Shown here in pieces: positions 1 to 8,740 of a DNA stretch of 64,000 nt; the first letter of the stretch is position 1; every line of letters starts with the position of its first letter. The stretch spans positions 4,464,001-4,528,000 of the forward strand of contig NZ_JAUSVA010000002.1 of the NCBI RefSeq assembly GCF_030813695.1, read 5' to 3'. This DNA comes from Kitasatospora herbaricolor (GTDB lineage: Bacteria > Actinomycetota > Actinomycetes > Streptomycetales > Streptomycetaceae). The notes under the pieces were generated by a model that saw only the letters and a program-made list of their open reading frames with translations, ran no database searches and was not told the origin of the DNA. Both the position numbers and the translations under genes were made by a program.

Positions 1-1
1 C

Positions 2-1039
2 CCCCGCCAGGTGCTGCACCCCGACCTGGCCGGCCCGGCGACCCCCGCCCGGCTGCGCGAGGTCGCCGGGCAGCTCGGCCTCGGCGCCAGCGTCGGACTG
101 CCGATCAGCACCGAGGAGGACGGCCCGCCGGCCGCGGCGGTCTGGTTCTACGACGGCCCCGCCGAGCCGGACGAGCGGCGGCTGCGGCTCGCCCGCGCCT
201 ACTGCGAGGCCGCGGCGCCGCTGCTGGCCGGCCAGCTGGAGGCGGACCGGGCCCGGCGGGCCGGCGAGGCCCTGCGCCGGGGCCTGCTGCCGGACCGCCT
301 CCCCCGGCTGCCCGGCGTCCGGCTGGCGGCCCGCTGCGTGCCCGCCGGACTCGACCGCTCCACCGGCAGCGACTGGTACGACGCCATCGCCCTGCCGGAC
401 GGCACCCTCGGCCTGAGCGTCGGCAGCGTCTCCGGCGACGGGCCCGGCGCGGGCCCCGGCTCCGCACCCGGCGCGGCCGCCGCGATGGGCCGGGTCCGGG
501 CCGCCCTGCGGGCCTACGCGGTGCTGGAGGGCGAGGACCCGGTCTCCGTCCTGGGGGACCTGGAGCTGCTGCTCAAGACCACCGAGCCGGCCCGCAGCGC
601 CACCGCCGTCTACGCCTGGGTCGAACCGGACGAGCGCCGGATCACCCTGGCGGGCGCCGGGCACTGCCCGCCGGTGCTGGTCACCCGGCACGGCGCGAAC
701 TTCGTGGAGACCTCGTTGTCCGCGCCGCTCGGCATGCTCAGCTGCTGGGAGGCGCCCGGCGTGGAGCTGGACGCCGAGCGCGGCGACCTCCTGGTGCTCT
801 ACACCGAGGGCATGGCCCGGCGCTTCGGCCCGACCCTGCACGCGGGCCAGAGCGCGCTGCGCCGGGCGGCCGCGGACGCCCCGCGCGACGTGCGGACCGA
901 CCCGGACCGGCTCTGCGCCCACCTGCTGGCCTGCTCGGCCCCGGCCGGCGCCGGCGACACCCCCGCCGACGCGCCGTCCGGAGCCGGTCCGGACGGCGGC
1001 ACCGACGACCTGGTGCTGCTGGCCGCCCGCTTCGAGTAG
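2..1039 (+). CDS. SpoIIE-type (PP2C-like) phosphatase, 5' end missing
   Basis: The reading frame is open at the left edge, so only the C-terminal part of the protein is present. The first ~80 residues resemble the end of a GAF sensory domain. The rest is a SpoIIE/PPM phosphatase domain of the kind that dephosphorylates anti-sigma-factor antagonists in actinomycetes. Visible landmarks are SDWYDAIAL, the glycine-rich VGSVSGDG stretch, AGAGHCPPVLV and the C-terminal GTDDLVLLAARF. The second motif is unusual: the family normally has Asp at GDVxGHG to bind metal, and here it is Ser. An IR at 1084-1111 follows the stop. Family assignment is confident; activity is uncertain because of the Ser. Confidence 0.8.
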   Translation, partial: PRQVLHPDLAGPATPARLREVAGQLGLGASVGLPISTEEDGPPAAAVWFYDGPAEPDERRLRLARAYCEAAAPLLAGQLEADRARRAGEALRRGLLPDRLPRLPGVRLAARCVPAGLDRSTGSDWYDAIALPDGTLGLSVGSVSGDGPGAGPGSAPGAAAAMGRVRAALRAYAVLEGEDPVSVLGDLELLLKTTEPARSATAVYAWVEPDERRITLAGAGHCPPVLVTRHGANFVETSLSAPLGMLSCWEAPGVELDAERGDLLVLYTEGMARRFGPTLHAGQSALRRAAADAPRDVRTDPDRLCAHLLACSAPAGAGDTPADAPSGAGPDGGTDDLVLLAARFE

Positions 1040-1083
1040 CCGCCGGGCCGGCCCGGCCGCGGCCCCCGAACGGGTGAACGGTC

Positions 1084-1111
1084 GGCCGTCCGTACCATGG
1101 GACGGACGGCC
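1084..1111. terminator. Inverted repeat between phosphatase and pepP
   Basis: Ten-base arms GGCCGTCCGT and ACGGACGGCC pair perfectly around an 8-base centre. It lies 45 bases after the phosphatase stop and 62 bases before the pepP start. It may be a terminator for the former or an operator for the latter; there is no T-run. Confidence 0.45.
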
Positions 1112-1172
1112 GCCCACGGGTGTCGCGATCCGACGCGTCCGGGGCGGCGAGACTCGCAAGGAGGCGACGTAC

Positions 1173-2666
1173 GTGACCGAGGACCGTACCCCGGCAGTGG
1201 CCGAGAACCCCGAGGCCGCCGGAACCGATGGGGACGAGCGGCCCAAGGGCCGCAAGAACGGCCTCTACGACGAGGTGTCCGACGAGCTCGCCGCCTCGAT
1301 GAAGACCGGCTGGGACGACACCGAGCTGCACGGCCTCGCCCCGGTCGCCCAGGCCGCCTACGCCGCCGAGCGCCGCGCCAAGCTGTCCGCCGCCTACCCG
1401 GGCGAGCGGCTGGTCGTGCCCGCCGGAAACCTGCGGGTGCGCGCCAACGACACCGAGTACGCCTTCCGCGCCGCCAGCGAGTACGTGCACCTCACCGGTG
1501 ACCGGACCGAGGACGCGGTGCTGGTCGCCGAGCCGACCGGGGCCACCGGCCACGAGTTCGGGCTCTACCTGCTGCCCCGCTCCAACCGCGAGAACGGCGA
1601 GTTCTGGCTGGACGGCAACGGCGAGCTCTGGGTCGGCCGCCGGCACAGCCTGGACGAGGCCGAGCAGCTGTTCGGCCTGCCGGCCCGCGACGTCCGCAAG
1701 GCCGCCGAGGAGCTCAAGGCCGCCGCCCCCGCGCCCACCCGGATCGTCCGCGGCTACGACGCCGGCCTGGAGGCCGCGCTCGCCGGCGTCCTGGACGAGG
1801 ACAAGGACACCGAGCTCAAGGAGTTCCTGAGCGGGCTGCGCCTGGTCAAGGACGAGTGGGAGATCGGCGAGCTGCGGGCCGCCTGCACCGCCACCGTGAA
1901 CGGCTTCACCGACGTGGTCCGCGAGCTCGGCCAGGCCGTGGCCACCTCCGAGCGCTGGATCGAGGGCACCTTCTGGCGCCGCGCCCGGGTCGAGGGCAAC
2001 GACGTCGGCTACGGCTCCATCTGCGCCGCCGGCCCGCACGCCACCACCCTGCACTGGGTGCGCAACGACGGCGACGTCCGCCCCGGCGAGCTGCTGCTGC
2101 TCGACGCCGGCGTGGAGACCAACACCCTCTACACCGCCGACGTCACCCGCACGCTGCCGATCAACGGCCGCTTCGACGCGCTGCAGCGCAAGATCTACCA
2201 GGCCGTCTACGACGCCCAGGAGGCCGGCATCGCCGCGGTGAGGCCCGGTGGCCGGTTCCGCGACTTCCACGACGCCTCGCAGCGGGTGCTCGCCGAGCGA
2301 CTGCTCGCCTGGGGCCTGCTCGACGCCTCCGTCTACGACGTCGAGAAGGTGCTGGAGCTCGGCCTGCAGCGCCGCTGGACCCTGCACGGCACCGGCCACA
2401 TGCTCGGCCTGGACGTCCACGACTGCGCCCAGGCCCGCCGCGAGTCGTACGTCGACGCGGCGCTGGAGCCCGGCATGGTGCTGACCGTGGAGCCCGGCCT
2501 GTACTTCCAGCAGGACGACCTGACCGTCCCCGCGGAGTACCGCGGCATCGGCGTCCGGATCGAGGACGACATCCTGGTCACCGCCGACGGCAACGAGAAC
2601 CTCTCGGCGGGCCTGCCCCGCTCGGCCGACGAGGTCGAGGCCTGGATGGCTTCCCTGACGGGCTGA
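1173..2666 (+). CDS. pepP: Xaa-Pro aminopeptidase (PepP, M24B family)
   Basis: A 497-residue cytoplasmic metallo-aminopeptidase that removes the N-terminal residue in front of proline. It has an aminopeptidase P N-terminal domain followed by the pita-bread M24 domain. The five dimetal ligands are visible: Asp in LLLLDAGVE, Asp in YTADVTRTLP, His in GTGHMLGLDVHD, Glu in LTVEPGLYF and Glu in GVRIEDDILV. The GTG at 1173 was chosen because AAGGAGG sits about 8 bases upstream; the frame stays open further upstream without another ribosome site. Length fits Streptomyces PepP. A strong terminator follows. Confidence 0.93.
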   Translation: MTEDRTPAVAENPEAAGTDGDERPKGRKNGLYDEVSDELAASMKTGWDDTELHGLAPVAQAAYAAERRAKLSAAYPGERLVVPAGNLRVRANDTEYAFRAASEYVHLTGDRTEDAVLVAEPTGATGHEFGLYLLPRSNRENGEFWLDGNGELWVGRRHSLDEAEQLFGLPARDVRKAAEELKAAAPAPTRIVRGYDAGLEAALAGVLDEDKDTELKEFLSGLRLVKDEWEIGELRAACTATVNGFTDVVRELGQAVATSERWIEGTFWRRARVEGNDVGYGSICAAGPHATTLHWVRNDGDVRPGELLLLDAGVETNTLYTADVTRTLPINGRFDALQRKIYQAVYDAQEAGIAAVRPGGRFRDFHDASQRVLAERLLAWGLLDASVYDVEKVLELGLQRRWTLHGTGHMLGLDVHDCAQARRESYVDAALEPGMVLTVEPGLYFQQDDLTVPAEYRGIGVRIEDDILVTADGNENLSAGLPRSADEVEAWMASLTG

Positions 2667-2675
2667 CTCTCGTAC

Positions 2676-2719
2676 GACGGCGCGGGCCGCCCCCGGACCT
2701 CGGGGCGGCCCGCGCCGTC
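2676..2719 (+). terminator. Rho-independent-type hairpin after pepP
   Basis: An 18-base arm (starting GACGGCGCGGG) pairs perfectly with its complement across an 8-base loop, ten bases after the pepP stop. No T-run follows, as is usual in this GC range. The next ~250 bases to 2972 hold no gene with a start; a short minus-strand frame around 2720-2885 looks faintly coding but lacks a start. Confidence 0.8.
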
Positions 2720-2972
2720 GCGCGTGCCCGCGGAAGGACTCGGCCGACGTGCTCGGGCGCGATCTCGACGCCCGGGGCCAGGTGCTGGTCGCCCGTCGCA
2801 CCGAAGCGGACCTCGGGGCTGTCGCCGGCCGGCGGCTCGGGGAGGGTGATCCGGTAGGTGTGGTCGGCGTGCCACCCGCGGCCAGGGCACGCCCCAGGCC
2901 GGCAGGCACCCGGCCGCGCGGGGGACCCCCCGGCGGACCGCCCGGTCCCGGGGCGGTCCGCCGCAGGACGGC

Positions 2973-4382
2973 CTACTTCACGACCACCCGCACCGGAGTG
3001 CTCTTGTGCCCGAGGAGGGTCAGGTCGCCGCTCCCGTCGTAGGGCAGCACCGCCTGGGCGGTCACGGGCAGCACGCCCGCGCCGTCCTCACGCGTCAGCT
3101 TCATCCGGTACTTCACGGTCCGGCTCTGACCCGGCGCCAGCGGGAAGGCCGCGTCCTTGCCCTGGGTCGCGTAGTCCATGCCGCCGCCGACACCGAGGCC
3201 CAACGGCTTCCAGGCCGTACCGTCCAGCCGCTCCAGCGACCCGGCGGTGATCGACACCATCTCACCCGGCGAGCCCGCGTACCACTCGGCGAAGAGCAAC
3301 GGGTGCACCGCGGGGTAGTTGGTCTGGCTGGTGTTGCGGTAGGTGACCGACACCTGGAGCATCGTGCCGTCGTTCGGCACCGACTGACCCGGGTTCAGGC
3401 CCTCCACGGTGACCGCGACGTCGTTCTGGTGCGCCTTGGCGGCGGGGGCGGGCCGGGAGCTCAGGTCGAGGGTGTCCAGGATGGAGACCAGGTCCGCCTG
3501 GTACTCCGGCTTCAGCCCGATCGCCGCGATGTACACCTGGTCGTCGGCCAGGCCCCACAGCTGCGCGGTGAAGTTCTCCTTGCTGTTGCAGGAGACCTGC
3601 CACTGCGTCTTGCTGATCGTCTTGCTGGCCACGATGTCCCTGGTCCGGACGACCTTGCCGACCGTCTTGAGGGTGTCGCCGCTTCCGATGTCGTGCGGGT
3701 TCCCCCAGACCGGGCAGTACGGCTGGGTGCCCCAGCCGGAGTCGGAGTCCAGGTCCGCCATCGACGGCCAGATCGCCCGCTCGATCTCCTCGGCCGTGTT
3801 GTACACCGTCAGGCTCACGCCGTACGGCTCGCAGGAGTCGGCGGTGGCGTCCGCCGGGGCCCCCGGGCTCAGGACGCACAGCCGGTTGCCCGACTGGGTG
3901 GGGACGGTCCACCCGGCCGGCACCTTGAACTTGACGCCCCGGAAGTTGTACGGAACCGCCGCGCCACTGCCCGGCGTCGTACTGGTCGAGGAGGCCGGGC
4001 CGTCCGGCGGGGTCAAGGGGGAGGCCGTGGTGGCGGAGGCGCTCGGCGAAGGGCTCGGACCGGGCCCCTCGCTCACCGTGGGGGCGGGGCTGCCGCTGAC
4101 CGTGGCGGCCGGCGGCGCGTCATGACGCTGGGCCGCGTTGTCACCGCGGAAGCCGAGCACGCTGAACGCCAGCGCGGCCGCGAGTCCGAAGAGCGGCACC
4201 GCGGCGACGTACACCGGCCGTAGCCGGCGGACCCGGCGGCTCGGCGGGGCGGCCGGGCGCAGGTCGTGCGCGGAGATCTGCCCCGCGCGCGCCTCCAGCG
4301 CATCGCGGAGCAGGCGTTCCATCGGGGTTCCGCCCTGCCCGTCGTCGCCGCCGTCGAGCGACCGGGGATGCTTCTTGCTCAT
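2973..4382 (-). CDS. Single-pass membrane protein coupled to a sigma factor (putative anti-sigma)
   Basis: A 469-residue protein with a cytoplasmic N-terminus of ~55 residues, one membrane segment at about 56-78 (VYVAAVPLFGLAAALAFSVL), a Pro/Ser/Thr-rich spacer and a large extracytoplasmic domain with scattered cysteines. Its ATG overlaps the stop of the upstream sigma-factor gene (ATGA), so the two are translationally coupled. That arrangement and topology suggest a membrane partner that holds the sigma factor at rest. No zinc-binding anti-sigma motif was recognised, so the anti-sigma role is inferred from context. The C-terminal ~130 residues resemble a secreted beta-sandwich. Confidence 0.65.
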   Translation of the reverse strand: MSKKHPRSLDGGDDGQGGTPMERLLRDALEARAGQISAHDLRPAAPPSRRVRRLRPVYVAAVPLFGLAAALAFSVLGFRGDNAAQRHDAPPAATVSGSPAPTVSEGPGPSPSPSASATTASPLTPPDGPASSTSTTPGSGAAVPYNFRGVKFKVPAGWTVPTQSGNRLCVLSPGAPADATADSCEPYGVSLTVYNTAEEIERAIWPSMADLDSDSGWGTQPYCPVWGNPHDIGSGDTLKTVGKVVRTRDIVASKTISKTQWQVSCNSKENFTAQLWGLADDQVYIAAIGLKPEYQADLVSILDTLDLSSRPAPAAKAHQNDVAVTVEGLNPGQSVPNDGTMLQVSVTYRNTSQTNYPAVHPLLFAEWYAGSPGEMVSITAGSLERLDGTAWKPLGLGVGGGMDYATQGKDAAFPLAPGQSRTVKYRMKLTREDGAGVLPVTAQAVLPYDGSGDLTLLGHKSTPVRVVVK

Positions 4383-5068
4383 CGGACCTTCTCCAGCTGC
4401 TTCTCAAGGGCGTCCAGGGCCCGACTCGCGGTGGACTTCACGGCGCCCCGGGACAGCCCCAGGGTCTCGGCTATCTGCGCCTCCGACATGTCGGACCAGT
4501 AACGCAGCACCAGCACCTCGCGCTGGCGCGAGGTCAGCTCCTGCAGCGCCACCAACACGCGGCGGTGCTCGTCGTTCAGTACGGCGTGGTCCTCGGCCGA
4601 GGGTGCGTCCGCCTCGTGCGGCGGCACGTACTCCCGGGCCGTCTTGCGGCGGCGCAGCATCGAACGGGCACCGTTGACCACCGAGGTGCGCAGGTAGCCG
4701 AGGGCGTTGTCGAGGTCGTCCAGCTGCTCGCCGTGGCGCTGGTACAGGGCGGTGAAGGCCTCCTGCACCACGTCCTCGGCGAGGTCCTGATGGTCGACCA
4801 GCAGGACGGCCATCCGCACCAGGCCGAGCCGGTGGGCGTGGTACAGGTCGGTCAGGGTGGGCTTCTCCTCGGCGGGCTTGCGCCCGCCCCGCAGCAGCCG
4901 GAAGCCCGACCGCCGCTGGGTCGCCTCCTGCTCGACGGCCGGCCCGCCGAGCGCCTCCCCGCCGTTCTCCGCCGCCGTACCGGCACCGAAGAGCAGCTTC
5001 AGCAGGCCCCGGAGAGTGACGACACGCCCCCCGCGGGGTGCCCCTGCCGGCGCGATGGCCATGGACAT
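4379..5068 (-). CDS. ECF-type RNA polymerase sigma factor (SigE-like family)
   Basis: A 229-residue sigma-70 family protein. Region 2 is visible as LTDLYHAHRLGLVRMAVLLV followed by the LAEDVVQEAF core-binding motif; region 4 as LTSRQREVLVLRYWSDMSEA with a helix-turn-helix IAETLGLSRGAVKSTASRAL. The N-terminal ~70 residues are an extra low-complexity extension. It overlaps the downstream membrane gene by four bases, suggesting a sigma/anti-sigma pair. The ~270 bases upstream (5069-5339) are relatively AT-rich around 5120-5160 and probably carry its promoter, but no consensus could be fixed. Confidence 0.87.
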   Translation of the reverse strand: MSMAIAPAGAPRGGRVVTLRGLLKLLFGAGTAAENGGEALGGPAVEQEATQRRSGFRLLRGGRKPAEEKPTLTDLYHAHRLGLVRMAVLLVDHQDLAEDVVQEAFTALYQRHGEQLDDLDNALGYLRTSVVNGARSMLRRRKTAREYVPPHEADAPSAEDHAVLNDEHRRVLVALQELTSRQREVLVLRYWSDMSEAQIAETLGLSRGAVKSTASRALDALEKQLEKVR

Positions 5069-5339
5069 CTACTGTTCGCTTTCCCCCGGGACGGCGGCGA
5101 TGGGCCCATCGCCGCCGTCAGGACAAGTGATCAAGGTCGTGATCGCTGTGATTGTGTCAGCGTCGTCGCCACCGGCCACGCCGCCCCCACTTGTATGGAC
5201 GTCCGTCCCCGGCCGAGGTTGCAGGCGGCTTCGCACTTTCTTTCCGGACGGCGCCGGGGCGGGAACACAGGGGAACGCCGGAGGGCGGCGTGCCCCGGTG
5301 TTCCCGCCGGCGCACGGCGCCCCCGGGTTCGCGGCCCGA

Positions 5340-5693
5340 TCACCGCGCCGCCCCGGCCGGAGGTCGGCGGACCAGCCCCAGGTCGACCGCCGTGGCGGTC
5401 CTCGGGTCCACCGGCCGCCGGCCCTCGGTCGGCCGGCCCTCGCGGATCCAGTACTCCAGGCCGCCGATCATCTCCTCCACCTCGCGCCCGAGCGCGGCGA
5501 GCCGCATCGCGGCCTTGGTCGAGCCGTGGCCGGCCGGGAAGAAGGCGAAGGCCCGCTCGGGGGCGAGTGCAGGGATCGCGGTGACCGGCGAGGTGGTGAC
5601 GGGCGGGGTGACGGAGCTGGTGACGGCGGAGGTGGTGACGGGCGGGGTGACGGAGCTGGTGACGGCGGAGGTGGTGACGGGCGGGACGGTCAT
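5340..5693 (-). CDS. Hypothetical protein with an internal 13-residue repeat
   Basis: A 117-residue protein of unknown function. Start ATG at 5693 has AGGAGA seven bases upstream. The N-terminal ~35 residues are a Thr/Val/Pro-rich low-complexity run built from a 13-residue unit (VTTSAVTSSVTPP) present twice plus part of a third, encoded by a 39-bp DNA repeat. The C-terminal ~80 residues are regular: PERAFAFFPAGHGSTKAAMR, then LGREVEEMIGGLEYWIREG, predicted helical. It is divergent from the GlxA-type regulator. No membrane segment or known catalytic motif is seen. Confidence 0.6.
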   Translation of the reverse strand: MTVPPVTTSAVTSSVTPPVTTSAVTSSVTPPVTTSPVTAIPALAPERAFAFFPAGHGSTKAAMRLAALGREVEEMIGGLEYWIREGRPTEGRRPVDPRTATAVDLGLVRRPPAGAAR

Positions 5694-5848
5694 GTCCGGT
5701 CTCCTGACGGTCGGGTGCGGTCTGCCGGTGGTCGGGTGCGACCGTGCTCCGACGAGTCGGTCCTCCGCCGGCGGAGGACCGGCGCCGACGGTGGCGGGAG
5801 CGACTACACTCGCCAACATTCCGCCAACCACTCGATCAAGGGGATCCC

Positions 5849-6907
5849 GTGGCCGAGCCGCAGACCTCCGCACCCGTGGCCGCCGCGACCGGGCCGGTGG
5901 CCGTCACCATCGGCCGCCGCCCGGAGCCCGTGCACGACGTCGCCGTGTACGCCTTCGACGGCATGGCGCCGTTCGAACTCGGCGTGGTGGTCGAGGTGTT
6001 CGCCCTCGCGCGGCCCGAGCTCGGCGGACTGCTGGCGGCCCCCTGGTACGGCCTCAAGGTCTGCGCGGACCGGCCCGGCGAGGCACTCGGCGCGGTGGGC
6101 GGGTTCTCCGTCACCGCCCACCACGGCCTGGACGACCTCGCCGCGGCCGACACCGTGGTCGTCCCCGGGGTCCCCAACGCCTTCGGCGGCGAAGTCTCCC
6201 CCGGGCTGGTGGCCGCCCTGCGGACGGCCCACGAACGCGGGGCCCGGATCGTCTCGATCTGCTCCGGCGCCTTCGCCCTCGCCGCCGCCGGCCTGCTCGA
6301 CGGGCGGGAGGCCACCACCCACTGGCGGTACGCCGACCTCCTCCAGCAGCGGTACCCGCTGGTCCGGGTCAACCCCGACGTCCTGTACGTCGACAGCGGC
6401 CAGGTGCTGACCAGCGCGGGCAGCGCGGCCGGCATCGACCTCTGCCTGCACCTGGTCCGGCGCGACCACGGCGCCAAGGTCGCCAACAGCGTGGCCCGCC
6501 GGTTCGTCGTACCGCCGCACCGTGACGGCGGCCAGGCCCAGTTCATCGAGGCGGCGGTCAACCCGGTGGAGGAGGAGGACGACGGCGTCGCGCGCAGCAT
6601 GCGGTGGGCGATGGAGCACCTCTGCACCCCGCTCACCGTCTCGCTGCTCGCCCGCGCCGCCCGGATGTCCGACCGCTCCTACCTGCGCCACTTCACCGCC
6701 CGCAACGGGACCACGCCGATGCGCTGGGTGATCACCCAGCGGATCGCCGCCAGCCTCCCGCTGCTGGAGTCCCCGGACGGCACGGTCGAGGAGATCGCCG
6801 CGGCCGTCGGCTTCGAGAGTGCCGCCACCTTCCGTCACCACTTCGGCCGCGCCATGCGGACCTCGCCGACGGCCTACCGGCGCTCGTTCGGTCGCGGCGC
6901 GGCGTAG
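5849..6907 (+). CDS. GlxA-family transcriptional regulator (DJ-1/PfpI + AraC HTH)
   Basis: A 352-residue regulator. The N-terminal ~200 residues form a DJ-1/PfpI-like amidotransferase fold with the nucleophile-elbow motif SICSGAFALAAAGLLDG, and the C-terminal ~110 residues form an AraC double helix-turn-helix ending in VGFESAATFRHHFGRAMRTS. Such proteins activate catabolic or stress genes in response to unknown ligands. GTG at 5849 was chosen for the AAGGGGA element just upstream. Two CCGCCAAC-like repeats lie in the promoter region around 5810-5830 and could be operator half-sites. Confidence 0.88.
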   Translation: MAEPQTSAPVAAATGPVAVTIGRRPEPVHDVAVYAFDGMAPFELGVVVEVFALARPELGGLLAAPWYGLKVCADRPGEALGAVGGFSVTAHHGLDDLAAADTVVVPGVPNAFGGEVSPGLVAALRTAHERGARIVSICSGAFALAAAGLLDGREATTHWRYADLLQQRYPLVRVNPDVLYVDSGQVLTSAGSAAGIDLCLHLVRRDHGAKVANSVARRFVVPPHRDGGQAQFIEAAVNPVEEEDDGVARSMRWAMEHLCTPLTVSLLARAARMSDRSYLRHFTARNGTTPMRWVITQRIAASLPLLESPDGTVEEIAAAVGFESAATFRHHFGRAMRTSPTAYRRSFGRGAA

Positions 6908-6973
6908 CCCGCGGGCCCGCGGTGCCCGGCCCGGGGGCGCGGCCGGTACAGGGCGCGGCCGGTTCGGAGCAGG

Positions 6974-7017
6974 CCAACGGGCGGTGCGGCAGGGCCGGCC
7001 GCCGCACCGCCCGTTGG
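6974..7017. terminator. Bidirectional terminator between convergent genes
   Basis: A perfect 17-bp stem (arm CCAACGGGCGGTGCGGC) with a 10-base loop lies between the GlxA-type gene and the convergent TipA-type gene, ending three bases before the latter's stop. Confidence 0.85.
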
Positions 7018-7019
7018 TG

Positions 7020-7790
7020 TCAGCCCCGTTCGCCGCGCTCGGCGTTGGCGATGATCGCGTCGTGCAGCCAGCGGGCCAGGCCGGGGGCGAGCTGCTCGTA
7101 GGTGGCGGTGAAACGCGGGTCGGCGAGGTACATCGCGGCCAGGCCGCGGTGGATCTCGTAGCCGCAGTCGTAGAAGTTGTCGGTGATGTGGCCGCGGTGC
7201 ACCTCGGCGAGGTCCATCGCCTCGCCGCTGTCCGGCGCGAGACCCGCTGCCAGCGCCTGGACCAGCCGCTCGTTGAGGGCGTCCATCTCGGCCTTGATGC
7301 GCTGCCAGTCGGCCTTGCCGTAGCGCGTGGTGCGGCGCCGGGACTCCTTCCAGGCGTCGGTGGCGCCCCACTTCTGCTCGGCCTCCTCCTCCCAGCTCTC
7401 CTGGTAGTCGGCCCCGAACACCTCGAACTTCTCCTCGGGTGTCAAGCGGTGTCCCATCCTCTGTGCCTCCATCGCTCGTTCGACCGCCGCGGCCAGGTCC
7501 TGGAGGTGGCCGATCCTCGCGGTCAGCAGCCCGTGCTGACGTCTGAGGTGTTCGGCCGGGCTCACCGAGCCGTCGTCCAGGATCGCCGCGATCTCCTCCA
7601 GCGGGAACCCGAGCTCGCGGTAGAACAGGACCTGCTGCAGCCGGTCCAGGTCGGCGTCCTCGTAGCGGCGGTAGCCGGACGCGGTACGGCCGCGCGGTGA
7701 CAGCAGGCCGATCTCGTCGTAGTGGTGCAGGGTCCGGACGGTCACGCCCGCGACCCCCGCCACCTGGCCCACCGAGTAGCCGGTGCTCAT
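7020..7790 (-). CDS. tipA: TipA-like MerR-family regulator with TipAS antibiotic-sensing domain
   Basis: A 256-residue protein: MerR-type winged helix-turn-helix at the N-terminus (YSVGQVAGVAGVTVRTLHHY, then the SGYRRYEDADLDRL wing), a coiled-coil dimerisation helix, and a C-terminal domain starting about residue 110 (MGHRLTPEEKFEVFG) that matches the TipAS fold known to bind thiopeptides such as thiostrepton. In Streptomyces the full-length TipAL activates its own promoter. Start ATG at 7790 places the MerR domain at the very N-terminus. The upstream palindrome at 7827-7843 closely resembles the known tipA operator, supporting autoregulation. Confidence 0.88.
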   Translation of the reverse strand: MSTGYSVGQVAGVAGVTVRTLHHYDEIGLLSPRGRTASGYRRYEDADLDRLQQVLFYRELGFPLEEIAAILDDGSVSPAEHLRRQHGLLTARIGHLQDLAAAVERAMEAQRMGHRLTPEEKFEVFGADYQESWEEEAEQKWGATDAWKESRRRTTRYGKADWQRIKAEMDALNERLVQALAAGLAPDSGEAMDLAEVHRGHITDNFYDCGYEIHRGLAAMYLADPRFTATYEQLAPGLARWLHDAIIANAERGERG

Positions 7791-7826
7791 TCGGGTTGCT
7801 CCCTTCTGCTGCCACCGACCCTCCCG

Positions 7827-7843
7827 CCTCACGTCGCGTGAGG
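7827..7843 (-). promoter_or_regulatory. tipA operator/promoter palindrome
   Basis: CCTCACG-TCG-CGTGAGG is a perfect 7-bp dyad with a 3-base centre, 37 bases upstream of the tipA start. On the minus strand TTGACC lies just before it, followed after 19 bp by GAGGGT, the long spacer typical of MerR-controlled promoters. From memory the published tipA operator is nearly identical, with one centre base different. Confidence 0.75.
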
Positions 7844-7986
7844 GTCAACCCCAGTGTCCGGGAGCACCGCCGGCCCCCCGAGCGCACACCGCCGTGCGAG
7901 TCTCCGAGCGCGGGCCCCGGCAGCGGGCCCGCTTTGGACGGAGCAGCCAATTGCCGGGGCCCGGCGGCGCCCGCGAGCATGTGGCC

Positions 7987-8721
7987 ATGACCCTCACCGC
8001 ACCGCCCCTGCCCCGACGACTGGCCGCGGAGGCGGTGGGCACGGCAGCGCTGGCGGCCGTGGTGGTCGGTTCCGGCATCCGGGCGGGCGCCCTCAGTCAG
8101 GACGCCGGGGTGCAGCTCCTGGCGAACGTCACCGCCTCGGCACTGGCGCTGGTGGTGCTGATATCGGTGCTGGGCCCGGTCTCCGGCGGCCACTTCAACC
8201 CGCTGGTCTCGGCCGCCGCCTGGTGGACCGAACGCCACACCGGGACCGGCCTCACCGTCCGGGAACTCGGCGGGTACGCCGGGGCGCAGCTGGCCGGCGC
8301 GGTCGCCGGGACGGGGCTGGCCAACGTGATGTTCGAGCGGCCGTTCCTGGAGGTCTCCGCGCGGGCCCGGGACGGCGCCCACCTCTGGCTGGCCGAGGCG
8401 GTGGCGACCGGGGTACTGGTCCTGCTGGTCCTCGGCCTGGTCCGCAGCGGCCGCGGCGCTTTCGTGCCGGTGGCGGTCGGCCTGTGGATCGCCGCGGCCT
8501 GCTGGGCGACCTCCTCGGGCGCCTTCGCCAACCCCGCCGTGACCGTGGCCCGGATGTTCACCGGCAGCGGCACCGGGATCGCGGCCGGCTCGGTGCCGCC
8601 CTTCGTCCTGGCCCAGCTGGTCGGCGCGGCGGCCGGGGTGGCCCTGCTGCCGGTGCTGTTCGGGCGGCCGGCCCGCCCGGCCGCCGTGCCCGACGACGCC
8701 CGCGAGCTGATCGCCGGCTGA
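7987..8721 (+). CDS. MIP-family channel (aquaporin/glycerol facilitator)
   Basis: A 244-residue polytopic membrane protein with about six hydrophobic segments. The two half-helix signature motifs are present, the first altered to NPL (GGHFNPLVS) and the second canonical NPA (AFANPAVTVAR). It therefore forms a water or small-neutral-solute pore; the selectivity cannot be read. The ATG at 7987 is used; upstream sequence is non-coding up to tipA, whose promoter is divergent. The atypical first NPA box is shared by some actinobacterial MIPs. Confidence 0.85.
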   Translation: MTLTAPPLPRRLAAEAVGTAALAAVVVGSGIRAGALSQDAGVQLLANVTASALALVVLISVLGPVSGGHFNPLVSAAAWWTERHTGTGLTVRELGGYAGAQLAGAVAGTGLANVMFERPFLEVSARARDGAHLWLAEAVATGVLVLLVLGLVRSGRGAFVPVAVGLWIAAACWATSSGAFANPAVTVARMFTGSGTGIAAGSVPPFVLAQLVGAAAGVALLPVLFGRPARPAAVPDDARELIAG

Positions 8722-8740
8722 GCCCGCGGCCGGGGGCGGT

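Noticed and set aside
2720..2885. Faintly coding-looking minus-strand frame after pepP (ADHTYRITLPEPP...)
   Set aside because: No start codon or ribosome site, and too short to assign; may be a decayed gene but cannot be supported.
738..2909. 723-codon open frame on the minus strand
   Set aside because: It runs antisense to pepP and is kept open by high-GC codon bias; composition is Gly/Ala/Arg/Val-rich with no domain.
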